This document shows, one piece after another, positions 1-10,900 of a stretch of DNA of 64,000 nt. The position numbers and the translations under genes are program-made. Under the pieces are notes generated by a model. That model was not told where the DNA came from, did no database searches, and worked only from the letters and a program-made list of their open reading frames with translations. Source of the stretch: Hippasteria phrygiana (Eukaryota; Echinodermata; Asteroidea; Valvatida; Goniasteridae); NCBI GenBank assembly GCA_037893225.1, contig JAZGUH010000695.1, forward strand, positions 62,001-126,000, in the 5' to 3' direction. Within the stretch, counting starts at the first letter, position 1. The number at the start of each line of letters is the position of its first letter.

Positions 1-122
1 GTTTGAATTTTCTCCACAAGTTTTAACTCTAAGAAGCCGCCGATAATTGCAACATGTAGCGCCAGATCTAAGCTATCCATACATGTCCAAATTACTGAAT
101 TTGGTTGATATTTCATGCAATT
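1..122 (+). repeat. Partial satellite monomer at left edge
   Basis: This is the last 122 bp (monomer positions 111-232) of a unit cut by the window edge. It carries the C variant at position 198, which makes a perfect inverted repeat at 87-104. The array therefore continues leftward. Confidence 0.95.
87..104. repeat. Perfect 7-bp inverted repeat from the C198 variant (7 copies)
   Basis: The variant gtccaaatt (normally gtcaaaatt) makes ccaaatt-actg-aatttgg, a perfect 7-bp stem with a 4-nt loop. The same 18 bp occurs at 7686-7703, 17852-17869, 19704-19721, 21323-21340, 23863-23880 and 25251-25268. All seven copies are in domain A. Ordinary units keep a 5-bp version (aaatt/aattt). Whether it forms a cruciform or binds protein is not known from the sequence. 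Confidence 0.85.
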
Positions 123-354
123 ATGAATGAGTAAAGCAAGTCCATACCCCAGGGAATTTGACAGGCATGGAGCAATAAATAGAAGGTAATCTGCACACAG
201 ATGGTGGCCGGGAAGAAAATAAACATTGCGAGGTTTGAATTTTCTCCACAAGTGTTAACTCTAAGAAGCCGCCGATAATTGCAACATGTAGCGCCAGATC
301 TAAGCTATCCATACATGTCAAAATTACTGAATTTGGTTGATATTTCATGCAATT
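123..354 (+). repeat. First complete monomer (232 bp), reference for numbering
   Basis: This unit shows the general anatomy. Monomer positions 20-90 (142-212) hold most of the variants seen across the array: the CC in gtccat, ccccaggg, caggc, tagaagg, tctg, ggtgg and ccggg. Positions 91-131 include an A-rich stretch (aagaaaataaac) and tttgaattttctcc. Position 132 (254) is G here, giving gttaac; many other units have T. Positions 133-197 (255-319) are nearly invariant in all 276 units and include gccgccgat, acatgtagcgcc, agatct and ccatacatgtc. Positions 198-217 form a second small variable patch. The end (tttcatgcaatt) is again conserved. G+C of the consensus is close to 38%, with about five CpG sites, so CpG is not strongly depleted. 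Confidence 0.93.
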
Positions 355-585
355 ATGAATGAGTAAAGCAAGTCATACCCCAGGGAATTTGACAGGCATG
401 GAGCAATAAATAAAAGGTAATCTGCACACAGATGTTGGCCGGAAAGAAAATAAACATTGCGAGGTTTGAATTTTCTCCACAAGTTTTAACTCTAAGAAGC
501 CGCCGATAATTGCAACATGTAGCGCCAGATCTAAGCTATCCATACATGTCAAAATTACTGAATTTAGTTGATATTTCATGCAATT

Positions 586-2899
586 ATGAATGAGTAAAGC
601 AAGTCATACCCCAGGGAATTTGACAGGCATGGAGCAATAAATAAAAGGTAATCTGCACACAGATGGTGGCCGGGAAGAAAATAAACATTGCGAGGTTTGA
701 ATTTTCTCCACAAGTTTTAACTCTAAGAAGCCGCCGATAATTGCAACATGTAGCGCCAGATCTAAGCTATCCATACATGTCAAAATTACTGAATTTGGTT
801 GATATTTCATGCAATTATGAATGAGTAAAGCAAGTCATACCCCAGGGAATTTGACAGGCATGGAGCAATAAATAAAAGGTAATCTGCACACAGATGGTGG
901 CCGGGAAGAAAATAAACATTGCGAGGTTTGAATTTTCTCCACAAGTTTTAACTCTAAGAAGCCGCCGATAATTGCAACATGTAGCGCCAGATCTAAGCTA
1001 TCCATACATGTCAAAATTACTGAATTTGGTTGATATTTCATGCAATTATGAATGAGTAAAGCAAGTCCATACCCCAGGGAATTTGACATGCATGGAGCAA
1101 TAAATAGACGGTAACATGTACACAGATGTTGGCCGGAAAGAAAATAAACATTGCGAGGTTTGAATTTTCTCCACAAGTTTTAACTCTAAGAAGCCGCCGA
1201 TAATTGCAACATGTAGCGCCAGATCTAAGCTATCCATACATGTCAAAATTACTGAATTTGGTTGATATTTCATGCAATTATGAATGAGTAAAGCAAGTCC
1301 ATACCCCAGGGAATTTGACAGGCATGGAGCAATAAATAAAAGGTAATCTGCACACAGATGTTGGCCGGAAAGAAAATAAACATTGCGAGGTTTGAATTTT
1401 CTCCACAAGTGTTAACTCTAAGAAGCCGCCGATAATTGCAACATGTAGCGCCAGATCTAAGCTATCCATACATGTCAAAATTACTGAATTTGGTTGATAT
1501 TTCATGCAATTATGAATGAGTAAAGCAAGTCATACCCTAGGGAATTTGACAGGCATGGAGCAATAAATATAAGGTAATATGCACACAGATGTTGGCCGGA
1601 AAGAAAATAAACATTGCGAGGTTTGAATTTTCTCCACAAGTGTTAACTCTAAGAAGCCGCCGATAATTGCAACATGTAGCGCCAGATCTAAGCTATCCAT
1701 ACATGTCAAAATTACTAAATTTGGTTGATATTTCATGCAATTATGAATGAGTAAAGCAAGTCATACCCCAGGGAATTTGACAGGCATGGAGCAATAAATA
1801 AAAGGTAATCTGCACACAGATGGTGGCCGGGAAGAAAATAAACATTGCGAGGTTTGAATTTTCTCCACAAGTTTTAACTCTAAGAAGCCGCCGATAATTG
1901 CAACATGTAGCGCCAGATCTAAGCTATCCATACATGTCAAAATTACTGAATTTGGTTGATATTTCATGCAATTATGAATGAGTAAAGCAAGTCATACCCC
2001 AGGGAATTTGACAGGCATGGAGCAATAAATAAAAGGTAATCTGCACACAGATGGTGGCCGGGAAGAAAATAAACATTGCGAGGTTTGAATTTTCTCCACA
2101 AGTTTTAACTCTAAGAAGCCGCCGATAATTGCAACATGTAGCGCCAGATCTAAGCTATCCATACATGTCAAAATTACTGAATTTGGTTGATATTTCATGC
2201 AATTATGAATGAGTAAAGCAAGTCCATACCCCAGGGAATTTGACATGCATGGAGCAATAAATAGACGGTAACATGTACACAGATGTTGGCCGGAAAGAAA
2301 ATAAACATTGCGAGGTTTGAATTTTCTCCACAAGTTTTAACTCTAGGAAGCCGCCGATAATTGCAACATGTAGCGCCAGATCTAAGCTATCCATACATGT
2401 CAAAATTACTGAATTTGGTTGATATTTCATGCAATTATGAATGAGTAAAGCAAGTCCATACCCCAGGGAATTTGACAGGCATGGAGCAATAAATAAAAGG
2501 TAATCTGCACACAGATGTTGGCCGGAAAGAAAATAAACATTGCGAGGTTTGAATTTTCTCCACAAGTGTTAACTCTAAGAAGCCGCCGATAATTGCAACA
2601 TGTAGCGCCAGATCTAAGCTATCCATACATGTCAAAATTACTGAATTTGGTTGATATTTCATGCAATTATGAATGAGTAAAGCAAGTCATACCCTAGGGA
2701 ATTTGACAGGCATGGAGCAATAAATATAAGGTAATATGCACACAGATGTTGGCCGGAAAGAAAATAAACATTGCGAGGTTTGAATTTTCTCCACAAGTGT
2801 TAACTCTAAGAAGCCGCCGATAATTGCAACATGTAGCGCCAGATCTAAGCTATCCATACATGTCAAAATTACTAAATTTGGTTGATATTTCATGCAATT
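586..2899 (+). repeat. Tandem duplication of a 5-monomer block, 1157 bp x 2
   Basis: Units starting at 586, 817, 1048, 1280 and 1512 recur in the same order at 1743, 1974, 2205, 2437 and 2669. The offset is constant at 1157 bp (three 231-bp plus two 232-bp units), and the match continues one unit beyond, to about 3130. A clear difference is taggaag near 2341, which is taagaag in the first copy. The left edge is set by differing variants just upstream (tttagttg near 565 against ctaaattt near 1715). Confidence 0.87.
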
Positions 2900-5800
2900 A
2901 TGAATGAGTAAAGCAAGTCATACCCCAGGGAATTTGACAGGCATGGAGCAATAAATAAAAGGTAATCTGCACACAGATGGTGGCCGGGAAGAAAATAAAC
3001 ATTGCGAGGTTTGAATTTTCTCCACAAGTTTTAACTCTAAGAAGCCGCCGATAATTGCAACATGTAGCGCCAGATCTAAGCTATCCATACATGTCAAAAT
3101 TACTGAATTTGGTTGATATTTCATGCAATTATGAATGAGTAAAGCAAGTCATACCTAGGGAATTTGACAGGCATGGAGCAATAAATAGAAGGTAATATGC
3201 ACACAGATGTTGGCCGGAAAGAAAATAAACATTGCGAGGTTTGAATTTTCTCCACAAGTTTTAACTCTAAGAAGCCGCCGATAATTGCAACATGTAGCGC
3301 CAGATCTAAGCTATCCATACATGTCAAAATTACTGAATTTGGTTGATATTTCATGCAATTATGAATGAGTAAAGCAAGTCCATACCCCAGGGAATTTGAC
3401 AGGCATGGAGCAATAAATAAAAGGTAATCTGCACACAGATGGTGGCCGGGAAGAAAATAAACATTGCGAGGTTTGAATGTTCTCCACAAGTGTTAACTCT
3501 AAGAAGCCGCCGATAATTGCAACATGTAGCGCCAGATCTAAGCTATCCATACATGTCAAAATTACTGAATTTGGTTGATATTTCATGCAATTATGAATGA
3601 GTAAAGCAAGTCATACCCCAGGGAATTTGACAGGCATGGAGCAATAAATAAAAGGTAATCTGCACACAGATGGTGGCCGGGAAGAAAATAAACATTGCGA
3701 GGTTTGAATTTTCTCCACAAGTTTTAACTCTAAGAAGCCGCCGATAATTGCAACATGTAGCGCCAGATCTAAGCTATCCATACATGTCAAAATTACTGAA
3801 TTTGGTTGATATTTCATGCAATTATGAATGAGTAAAGCAAGTCATACCTAGGGAATTTGACAGGCATGGAGCAATAAATAGAAGGTAATATGCACACAGA
3901 TGTTGGCCGGGAAGAAAATAAACATTGTGAGGTTTGAATTTTCTCCACAAGTGTTAACTCTAAGAAGCCGCCGATAATTGCAACATGTAGCGCCAGATCT
4001 AAGCTATCCATACATGTCAAAATTACTGAATTTGGTTGATATTTCATGCAATTATGAATGAGTAAAGCAAGTCCATACCCCAGGGAATTTGACATGCATG
4101 GAGCAATAAATAGACGGTAACATGTACACAGATGTTGGCCGGAAAGAAAATAAACATTGCGAGGTTTGAATTTTCTCCACAAGTTTTAACTCTAGGAAGC
4201 CGCCGATAATTGCAACATGTAGCGCCAGATCTAAGCTATCCATACATGTCAAAATTACTGAATTTGGTTGATATTTCATGCAATTATGAATGAGTAAAGC
4301 AAGTCCATACCCCAGGGAATTTGACAGGCATGGAGCAATAAATAAAAGGTAATCTGCACACAGATGTTGGCCGGAAAGAAAATAAACATTGCGAGGTTTG
4401 AATTTTCTCCACAAGTGTTAACTCTAAGAAGCCGCCGATAATTGCAACATGTAGCGCCAGATCTAAGCTATCCATACATGTCAAAATTACTGAATTTGGT
4501 TGATATTTCATGCAATTATGAATGAGTAAAGCAAGTCATACCCTAGGGAATTTGACAGGCATGGAGCAATAAATATAAGGTAATATGCACACAGATGTTG
4601 GCCGGAAAGAAAATAAACATTGCGAGGTTTGAATTTTCTCCACAAGTGTTAACTCTAAGAAGCCGCCGATAATTGCAACATGTAGCGCCAGATCTAAGCT
4701 ATCCATACATGTCAAAATTACTAAATTTGGTTGATATTTCATGCAATTATGAATGAGTAAAGCAAGTCATACCCCAGGGAATTTGACAGGCATGGAGCAA
4801 TAAATAAAAGGTAATCTGCACACAGATGGTGGCCGGGAAGAAAATAAACATTGCGAGGTTTGAATTTTCTCCACAAGTTTTAACTCTAAGAAGCCGCCGA
4901 TAATTGCAACATGTAGCGCCAGATCTAAGCTATCCATACATGTCAAAATTACTGAATTTGGTTGATATTTCATGCAATTATGAATGAGTAAAGCAAGTCA
5001 TACCTAGGGAATTTGACAGGCATGGAGCAATAAATAGAAGGTAATATGCACACAGATGTTGGCCGGAAAGAAAATAAACATTGCGAGGTTTGAATTTTCT
5101 CCACAAGTTTTAACTCTAAGAAGCCGCCGATAATTGCAACATGTAGCGCCAGATCTAAGCTATCCATACATGTCAAAATTACTGAATTTGGTTGATATTT
5201 CATGCAATTATGAATGAGTAAAGCAAGTCCATACCCCAGGGAATTTGACAGGCATGGAGCAATAAATAAAAGGTAATCTGCACACAGATGGTGGCCGGGA
5301 AGAAAATAAACATTGCGAGGTTTGAATGTTCTCCACAAGTGTTAACTCTAAGAAGCCGCCGATAATTGCAACATGTAGCGCCAGATCTAAGCTATCCATA
5401 CATGTCAAAATTACTGAATTTGGTTGATATTTCATGCAATTATGAATGAGTAAAGCAAGTCATACCCCAGGGAATTTGACAGGCATGGAGCAATAAATAA
5501 AAGGTAATCTGCACACAGATGGTGGCCGGGAAGAAAATAAACATTGCGAGGTTTGAATTTTCTCCACAAGTTTTAACTCTAAGAAGCCGCCGATAATTGC
5601 AACATGTAGCGCCAGATCTAAGCTATCCATACATGTCAAAATTACTGAATTTGGTTGATATTTCATGCAATTATGAATGAGTAAAGCAAGTCATACCTAG
5701 GGAATTTGACAGGCATGGAGCAATAAATAGAAGGTAATATGCACACAGATGTTGGCCGGGAAGAAAATAAACATTGTGAGGTTTGAATTTTCTCCACAAG

Positions 5801-5902
5801 TGTTAACTCTAAGAAGCCGCCGATAATTGCAACATGTAGCGCCAGATCTAAGCTATCCATACATGTCAAAATTACTGAATTTGGTTGATATTTCATGCAA
5901 TT
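2205..5902 (+). repeat. Tandem duplication of an 8-monomer block, 1849 bp x 2
   Basis: Copy 1 is 2205-4053 and copy 2 is 4054-5902. Three rare variants recur exactly 1849 bp apart: taggaag (2341 and 4190), tgaatgttctcc (3479 and 5328) and the CpG-loss form cattgtgagg (3922 and 5771). The block overlaps the second copy of the 1157-bp duplication, so it arose later, after the taggaag change. Confidence 0.9.
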
Positions 5903-7288
5903 ATGAATGAGTAAAGCAAGTCCATACCCCAGGGAATTTGACATGCATGGAGCAATAAATAGACGGTAACATGTACACAGATGTTGGCCGGAAAGAAAAT
6001 AAACATTGCGAGGTTTGAATTTTCTCCACAAGTTTTAACTCTAAGAAGCCGCCGATAATTGCAACATGTAGCGCCAGATCTAAGCTATCCATACATGTCA
6101 AAATTACTGAATTTGGTTGATATTTCATGCAATTATGAATGAGTAAAGCAAGTCATACCCCAGGGAATTTGACAGGCATGGAGCAATAAATAAAAGGTAA
6201 TCTGCACACAGATGTTGGCCGGAAAGAAAATAAACATTGCGAGGTTTGAATTTTCTCCACAAGTTTTAACTCTAAGAAGCCGCCGATAATTGCAACATGT
6301 AGCGCCAGATCTAAGCTATCCATACATGTCAAAATTACTGAATTTGGTTGATATTTCATGCAATTATGAATGAGTAAAGCAAGTCATACCCCAGGGAATT
6401 TGACAGGCATGGAGCAATAAATAAAAGGTAATCTGCACACAGATGGTGGCCGGGAAGAAAATAAACATTGCGAGGTTTGAATTTTCTCCACAAGTTTTAA
6501 CTCTAAGAAGCCGCCGATAATTGCAACATGTAGCGCCAGATCTAAGCTATCCATACATGTCAAAATTACTGAATTTGGTTGATATTTCATGCAATTATGA
6601 ATGAGTAAAGCAAGTCATACCCCAGGGAATTTGACAGGCATGGAGCAATAAATAAAAGGTAATCTGCACACAGATGGAGGCCGGGAAGAAAATAAACATT
6701 GCGAGGTTTGAATTTTCTCCACAAGTTTTAACTCTAAGAAGCCGCCGATAATTGCAACATGTAGCGCCAGATCTAAGCTATCCATACATGTCAAAATTAC
6801 TGAATTTGGTTGATATTTCATGCAATTATGAATGAGTAAAGCAAGTCATACCCCAGGGAATTTGACAGGCATGGAGCAATAAATAAAAGGTAATCTGCAC
6901 ACAGATGGTGGCCGGGAAGAAAATAAACATTGCGAGGTTTGAATTTTCTCCACAAGTTTTAACTCTAAGAAGCCGCCGATAATTGCAACATGTAGCGCCA
7001 GATCTAAGCTATCCATACATGTCAAAATTACTGAATTTGGTTGATATTTCATGCAATTATGAATGAGTAAAGCAAGTCATACCTAGGGAATTTGACAGGC
7101 ATGGAGCAATAAATAGAAGGTAATATGCACACAGATGTTGGCCGGAAAGAAAATAAACATTGCGAGGTTTGAATTTTCTCCACAAGTTTTAACTCTAAGA
7201 AGCCGCCGATAATTGCAACATGTAGCGCCAGATCTAAGCTATCCATACATGTCAAAATTACTGAATTTGGTTGATATTTCATGCAATT
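5903..7288 (+). repeat. Six monomers, including a run of near-identical 231-bp units
   Basis: After one catgc-tagacgg unit (5903), the units at 6135, 6366, 6597 and 6828 are all gtcatacccc-caggc-taaaagg-tctg types, followed by a 230-bp unit at 7059. The units at 6366, 6597 and 6828 differ mainly at position 82, where 6597 reads gaggcc. This looks like local single-unit amplification. Confidence 0.82.
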
Positions 7289-7490
7289 ATGAATGAGTAA
7301 AGCAAGTCATACCCTAGGGAATTTGACAGGCATGGAGCAATAAATAGAAGGTAATATGCACACAGATGTTGGCCGGAAAGAAAATAAACATTGCGAGGTT
7401 TGAATTTTCTCCACAAGTTTTAACTCTAAGAAGCCGCCGATAATTGCAACATGTAGCGCCAGATCTAAGCTATCCATACATGTCAAAATT
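7289..7490 (+). repeat. Truncated monomer, 202 bp, with a 29-bp internal deletion
   Basis: This unit ends tgtcaaaatt and is joined directly to atgaatgagt at 7490/7491. The 29 bp normally found between them (actgaattt through gcaatt) are missing. The tetranucleotide aatt flanks the lost segment on both sides in intact units, which fits slippage or microhomology-mediated deletion. I see this junction nowhere else in the window, so it has not been spread by amplification. Confidence 0.95.
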
Positions 7491-7953
7491 ATGAATGAGT
7501 AAAGCAAGTCATACCCCAGGGAATTTGACAGGCATGGAGCAATAAATAAAAGGTAATCTGCACACAGATGTTGGCCGGAAAGAAAATAAACATTGCGAGG
7601 TTTGAATTTTCTCCACAAGTTTTAACTCTAAGAAGCCGCCGATAATTGCAACATGTAGCGCCAGATCTAAGCTATCCATACATGTCCAAATTACTGAATT
7701 TGGTTGATATTTCATGCAATTATGAATGAGTAAAGCAAGTCCATACCCCAGGGAATTTGACAGGCATGGAGCAATAAATAGAAGGTAATCTGCACACAGA
7801 TGGTGGCCGGGAAGAAAATAAACATTGCGAGGTTTGAATTTTCTCCACAAGTGTTAACTCTAAGAAGCCGCCGATAATTGCAACATGTAGCGCCAGATCT
7901 AAGCTATCCATACATGTCAAAATTACTGAATTTGGTTGATATTTCATGCAATT
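7491..7953 (+). repeat. Two monomers between the deletion unit and the 8/9-mer HOR
   Basis: The first (7491-7721) carries the C198 inverted-repeat variant at 7686-7703. The second (7722-7953, gtccat, tagaagg, tctg, ggtgg, gttaac) is the extra unit type that reappears at 11648-11879 inside the HOR. Confidence 0.85.
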
Positions 7954-10900
7954 ATGAATGAGTAAAGCAAGTCATACCCCAGGGAATTTGACAGGCATGG
8001 AGCAATAAATAAAAGGTAATCTGCACACAGATGTTGGCCGGAAAGAAAATAAACATTGCGAGGTTTGAATTTTCTCCACAAGTTTTAACTCTAAGAAGCC
8101 GCCGATAATTGCAACATGTAGCGCCAGATCTAAGCTATCCATACATGTCAAAATTACTGAATTTGGTTGATATTTCATGCAATTATGAATGAGTAAAGCA
8201 AGTCATACCCCAGGGAATTTGACAGGCATGGAGCAATAAATAAAAGGTAATCTGCACACAGATGGTGGCCGGGAAGAAAATAAACATTGCGAGGTTTGAA
8301 TTTTCTCCACAAGTTTTAACTCTAAGAAGCCGCCGATAATTGCAACATGTAGCGCCAGATCTAAGCTATCCATACATGTCAAAATTACTGAATTTGGTTG
8401 ATATTTCATGCAATTATGAATGAGTAAAGCAAGTCATACCCCAGGGAATTTGACAGGCATGGAGCAATAAATAAAAGGTAATCTGCACACAGATGGTGGC
8501 CGGGAAGAAAATAAACATTGCGAGGTTTGAATTTTCTCCACAAGTTTTAACTCTAAGAAGCCGCCGATAATTGCAACATGTAGCGCCAGATCTAAGCTAT
8601 CCATACATGTCAAAATTACTGAATTTGGTTGATATTTCATGCAATTATGAATGAGTAAAGCAAGTCATACCTAGGGAATTTGACAGGCATGGAGCAATAA
8701 ATAGAAGGTAATATGCACACAGATGTTGGCCGGAAAGAAAATAAACATTGCGAGGTTTGAATTTTCTCCACAAGTTTTAACTCTAAGAAGCCGCCGATAA
8801 TTGCAACATGTAGCGCCAGATCTAAGCTATCCATACATGTCAAAATTACTGAATTTGGTTGATATTTCATGCAATTATGAATGAGTAAAGCAAGTCCATA
8901 CCCCAGGGAATTTGACATGCATGGAGCAATAAATAAACGGTAACATGTACACAGATGTTGGCCGGAAAGAAAATAAACATTGCGAGGTTTGAATTTTCTC
9001 CACAAGTTTTAACTCTAAGAAGCCGCCGATAATTGCAACATGTAGCGCCAGATTTAAGCTATCCATACATGTCAAAATTACTGAATTTGGTTGATATTTC
9101 ATGCAATTATGAATGAGTAAAGCAAGTCATACCCTAGGGAATTTGACAGGCATGGAGCAATAAATATAAGGTAATATGCACACAGATGTTGGCCGGAAAG
9201 AAAATAAACATTGCGAGGTTTGAATTTTCTCCACAAGTGTTAACTCTAAGAAGCCGCCGATAATTGCAACATGTAGCGCCAGATCTAAGCTATCCATACA
9301 TGTCAAAATTACTGAATTTGGTTGATATTTCATGCAATTATGAATGAGTAAAACAAGTCATACCCCAGGGAATTTGACAGGCATGGAGCAATAAATAAAA
9401 GGTAATCTGCACACAGATGGTGGCCGGGAAGAAAATAAACATTGCGAGGTTTGAATTTTCTCCACAAGTTTTAACTCTAAGAAGCCGCCGATAATTGCAA
9501 CATGTAGCGCCAGATCTAAGCTATCCATACATGTCAAAATTACTGAATTTGGTTGATATTTCATGCAATTATGAATGAGTAAAGCAAGTCATACCTAGGG
9601 AATTTGACAGGCATGGAGCAATAAATAGAAGGTAATATGCACACAGATGTTGGCCGGAAAGAAAATAAACATTGCGAGGTTTGAATTTTCTCCACAAGTT
9701 TTAACTCTAAGAAGCCGCCGATAATTGCAACATGTAGCGCCAGATCTAAGCTATCCATACATGTCAAAATTACTGAATTTGGTTGATATTTCATGCAATT
9801 ATGAATGAGTAAAGCAAGTCATACCCCAGGGAATTTGACAGGCATGGAGCAATAAATAAAAGGTAATCTGCACACAGATGTTGGCCGGAAAGAAAATAAA
9901 CATTGCGAGGTTTGAATTTTCTCCACAAGTTTTAACTCTAAGAAGCCGCCGATAATTGCAACATGTAGCGCCAGATCTAAGCTATCCATACATGTCAAAA
10001 TTACTGAATTTGGTTGATATTTCATGCAATTATGAATGAGTAAAGCAAGTCATACCCCAGGGAATTTGACAGGCATGGAGCAATAAATAAAAGGTAATCT
10101 GCACACAGATGGTGGCCGGGAAGAAAATAAACATTGCGAGGTTTGAATTTTCTCCACAAGTTTTAACTCTAAGAAGCCGCCGATAATTGCAACATGTAGC
10201 GCCAGATCTAAGCTATCCATACATGTCAAAATTACTGAATTTGGTTGATATTTCATGCAATTATGAATGAGTAAAGCAAGTCATACCCCAGGGAATTTGA
10301 CAGGCATGGAGCAATAAATAAAAGGTAATCTGCACACAGATGGTGGCCGGGAAGAAAATAAACATTGCGAGGTTTGAATTTTCTCCACAAGTTTTAACTC
10401 TAAGAAGCCGCCGATAATTGCAACATGTAGCGCCAGATCTAAGCTATCCATACATGTCAAAATTACTGAATTTGGTTGATATTTCATGCAATTATGAATG
10501 AGTAAAGCAAGTCATACCTAGGGAATTTGACAGGCATGGAGCAATAAATAGAAGGTAATATGCACACAGATGTTGGCCGGAAAGAAAATAAACATTGCGA
10601 GGTTTGAATTTTCTCCACAAGTTTTAACTCTAAGAAGCCGCCGATAATTGCAACATGTAGCGCCAGATCTAAGCTATCCATACATGTCAAAATTACTGAA
10701 TTTGGTTGATATTTCATGCAATTATGAATGAGTAAAGCAAGTCCATACCCCAGGGAATTTGACATGCATGGAGCAATAAATAAACGGTAACATGTACACA
10801 GATGTTGGCCGGAAAGAAAATAAACATTGCGAGGTTTGAATTTTCTCCACAAGTTTTAACTCTAAGAAGCCGCCGATAATTGCAACATGTAGCGCCAGAT

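Noticed and set aside
169..230. AATAAA motifs (caataaat, aaaataaac) as polyadenylation signals
   Set aside because: They occur once or twice per unit in A-rich sequence with no upstream gene; expected by composition and copied with the unit.
203..244. Pol III-type A box (tggccggaaag) and B box (ggtttgaattt), suggesting tRNA/SINE ancestry
   Set aside because: Each has mismatches to the consensus (the B box lacks its key C), spacing is only about 16 bp, and no tRNA fold or SINE tail is visible.
121..348. Recurrent minus-strand open frames of 68-75 codons (MKYQPNSV...) in almost every unit
   Set aside because: The 231-bp unit is 77 codons, so one open frame is copied by homogenisation. The frame is cut or shifted by the 230/232/233-bp forms, nearly all common variants in it are non-synonymous, and no domain, signal peptide or gene context is recognisable. 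Not called as CDS.
1046..1408. 113-125-codon frames starting MWRKFKPR
   Set aside because: They start at TTG and exist only where two neighbouring units have particular lengths. They are another frame of the same satellite.
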